In this document: piece after piece, positions 62,939-64,000 of the stretch | How the letters are laid out: every line of letters starts with the position of its first letter | Numbering within the stretch: position 1 is the first letter of the stretch | The notes under the pieces: generated by a model | What the model was told of the DNA's origin: nothing | The model's database searches: none | Seen by the model: only the letters and a program-made list of their open reading frames with translations | Translations under genes and position numbers: made by a program | Assembly: GCF_024055665.1 (NCBI RefSeq) | Contig: NZ_JAMXMC010000005.1 | Coordinates: 248,001-312,000 of the forward strand | Direction: 5' to 3' | From: Ideonella oryzae | GTDB taxonomy: Bacteria > Pseudomonadota > Gammaproteobacteria > Burkholderiales > Burkholderiaceae_C | DNA length: 64,000 nt

Positions 62939-64000
62939 TCAGAGGCGGTGGGTGCGGTCACCCTCGGTGAAGCCGATGGGGTCCAGGTCCAGCCCCGGCG
63001 CACCCAGGGCGATCACCTTGAACAGCTCGCCCATCTCGTGCTCGTCCACCAGCTTGAGCGCCATGGTCTTGGTCTTCAGGTCGGCGCCAGCCATCAGATC
63101 CAGCAGGCCGCAGTTGAAGAGGAAGCGGGCCTGGCTGGTGTAGCCCAGCACCTGCAGCCCGGCGTCCTGCGCGGCCAGCGCGATGCCGGTGAAGTTCACA
63201 TGGGCGGTGATGTCCTTCTCGCCCGGGCGGTCCAGCGGGTCCGGGTCGGCCCGGTGGGCGGCGTGGCACATCAGCGTGCCCTGGTGGCGCTGCGGGTGGT
63301 AGTACTCGGCCTCCGGGAAACCGTAGTCGATGAAGAAGGCTGCACCGGCCTTCAGGTGGCCCGCCAGGCTGCGCACGAAGGCCTCGGCCTGGGGGTGGAT
63401 TTCCGTGACCGTGCCGGGCAGCACCGGGCCGTCGAAGGGGATGGCGAGTTCGGTGGGCCGGTCGGCAAAGACCAGCCGGCCCTCGTGCCAGACCACGCCA
63501 CGCTCCAGCCACTGCGTGCCATCGTCGCTGCGCACCAGCAGTTGCACCGGCATCGCGTCCAGCACCTCGTTGCCCAGCACCACGCCGTGCAGCTCGGCGG
63601 GCCAGGCGTCCAGCCAGCGCACCGTGTCGCCAAAGCGGGCCAGGCGCTGGGCCTGGCGCTCGCGCAGCGTGCCCGAGAGGTCCATGATGCTGTAATGGTC
63701 CAGCGCCACGCCGGCGGCGGCCAGGGCGTCCAGCACCTGCTCGGCCAGCGCGCCGGAGCCGGCGCCGAACTCGAAAATGTCACGCGTGCCGCTGGCCTGC
63801 AGGGCCTGCGCCACCTGCAGTGCCAGCGCGCGGCCGAACAGCGGCGACAATTCGGGGGCGGTGACGAAATCACTGCCGCTCTCGGGCAGCCAGCCGAACT
63901 TGCGGCTGGCATTGGCGTAATAGCCCAGGCCCGGGGCGTACAGGGCCTCGGCCATGTAGCGGTCGAAGGGCAGCCAGCCCCCTTCGGCTTCGATGACCGC
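62939..64000 (-). CDS. MidA/NDUFAF7-like SAM-dependent methyltransferase (5' end outside the window)
   Basis: An open frame of 353 codons running past the right edge. It has the SAM motif (IFEFGAGSGALAEQVLDALA), GNEVLDAMPVQLL and FIDYGFPEAEYYHPQRHQGT, all typical of the MidA family (complex I arginine methyltransferase NDUFAF7). Translation continues in frame through base 64000, so the first tens of residues are missing. An internal ATG at 63955 is not the true start. Confidence 0.88.
   Translation of the reverse strand, partial: AVIEAEGGWLPFDRYMAEALYAPGLGYYANASRKFGWLPESGSDFVTAPELSPLFGRALALQVAQALQASGTRDIFEFGAGSGALAEQVLDALAAAGVALDHYSIMDLSGTLRERQAQRLARFGDTVRWLDAWPAELHGVVLGNEVLDAMPVQLLVRSDDGTQWLERGVVWHEGRLVFADRPTELAIPFDGPVLPGTVTEIHPQAEAFVRSLAGHLKAGAAFFIDYGFPEAEYYHPQRHQGTLMCHAAHRADPDPLDRPGEKDITAHVNFTGIALAAQDAGLQVLGYTSQARFLFNCGLLDLMAGADLKTKTMALKLVDEHEMGELFKVIALGAPGLDLDPIGFTEGDRTHRL

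Overview
The window is GC-rich with dense, mostly overlapping genes. It looks like the chromosome of a betaproteobacterium of the order Burkholderiales, probably from the Rubrivivax/Ideonella/Leptothrix/Sphaerotilus neighbourhood. The reasons are codon bias, a LysR gene divergent from a DUF2917 gene, the ahcY-tlyA-metF cluster behind an SAH riboswitch, and dapF-DUF484-xerC. The genus is an inference from gene content.

Left flank (1-7095). A GntR/YtrA-type regulator and an ABC exporter (permease cut by the window edge) lie divergent from a small lipoprotein. Then come an acetyl-CoA hydrolase/CoA-transferase family gene, an internally deleted sulfonate-binding protein gene (ssuA-like pseudogene), and a minus-strand housekeeping run dapF-DUF484-xerC.

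Centre (about 7100-42571). This is one complete flagellar gene set of about 35 kb, laid out like a secondary or lateral ('Flag-2') system. Three tandem flagellin genes and a FliK-like gene come first. A minus-strand export and C-ring operon follows (fliM-fliN-fliP-fliQ-fliR-flhB-flhA). After a 0.9-kb control region comes fliE-F-G-H-I-J, then fliD-fliS-fliT-like-fliK-fliL-sigma28-motA-motB-flgM-flgN-muramidase. Next are flgA (antisense) and flgB-C-D-E-F-G-H-I-J-K-L plus one unrecognised gene. It carries its own stator pair, its own sigma28 and its own anti-sigma factor. It has no flhF/flhG, no chemotaxis genes, and no sigma54 activator in the position where lafK sits in enterobacterial and Vibrio/Aeromonas lateral systems. 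Five late genes or operons (three flagellins, fliD, flgK) share an upstream element TT(A/C)AG-N13-CGGTCGC at fixed distances from the start codons: 57 bp for all three flagellins and 45 bp for fliD and flgK. This is probably the late-class promoter of the system. The sigma28 gene, the anti-sigma gene and the motor lie downstream of one of these elements, which suggests an autoregulated late regulon.

Right flank (42601-64000). Two LpxL/HtrB-family acyltransferases lie divergent from metK. They are followed by a small unknown gene, purT, ppk2, an SAH riboswitch with ahcY, a tlyA-type rRNA methyltransferase and metF (methyl cycle and one-carbon metabolism). Then come an OmpW-like porin, 5-formyl-THF cyclo-ligase, a DUF2917/LysR divergent pair, a GST, an Slt70-like transglycosylase, an NDUFA9-like SDR protein, cca, an S46 dipeptidyl-peptidase, a DUF2905 protein and a truncated MidA-type methyltransferase. 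From memory of related genomes, metK-acyltransferases-dapF-DUF484-xerC is normally one contiguous block, so the flagellar set appears to have been inserted into it.
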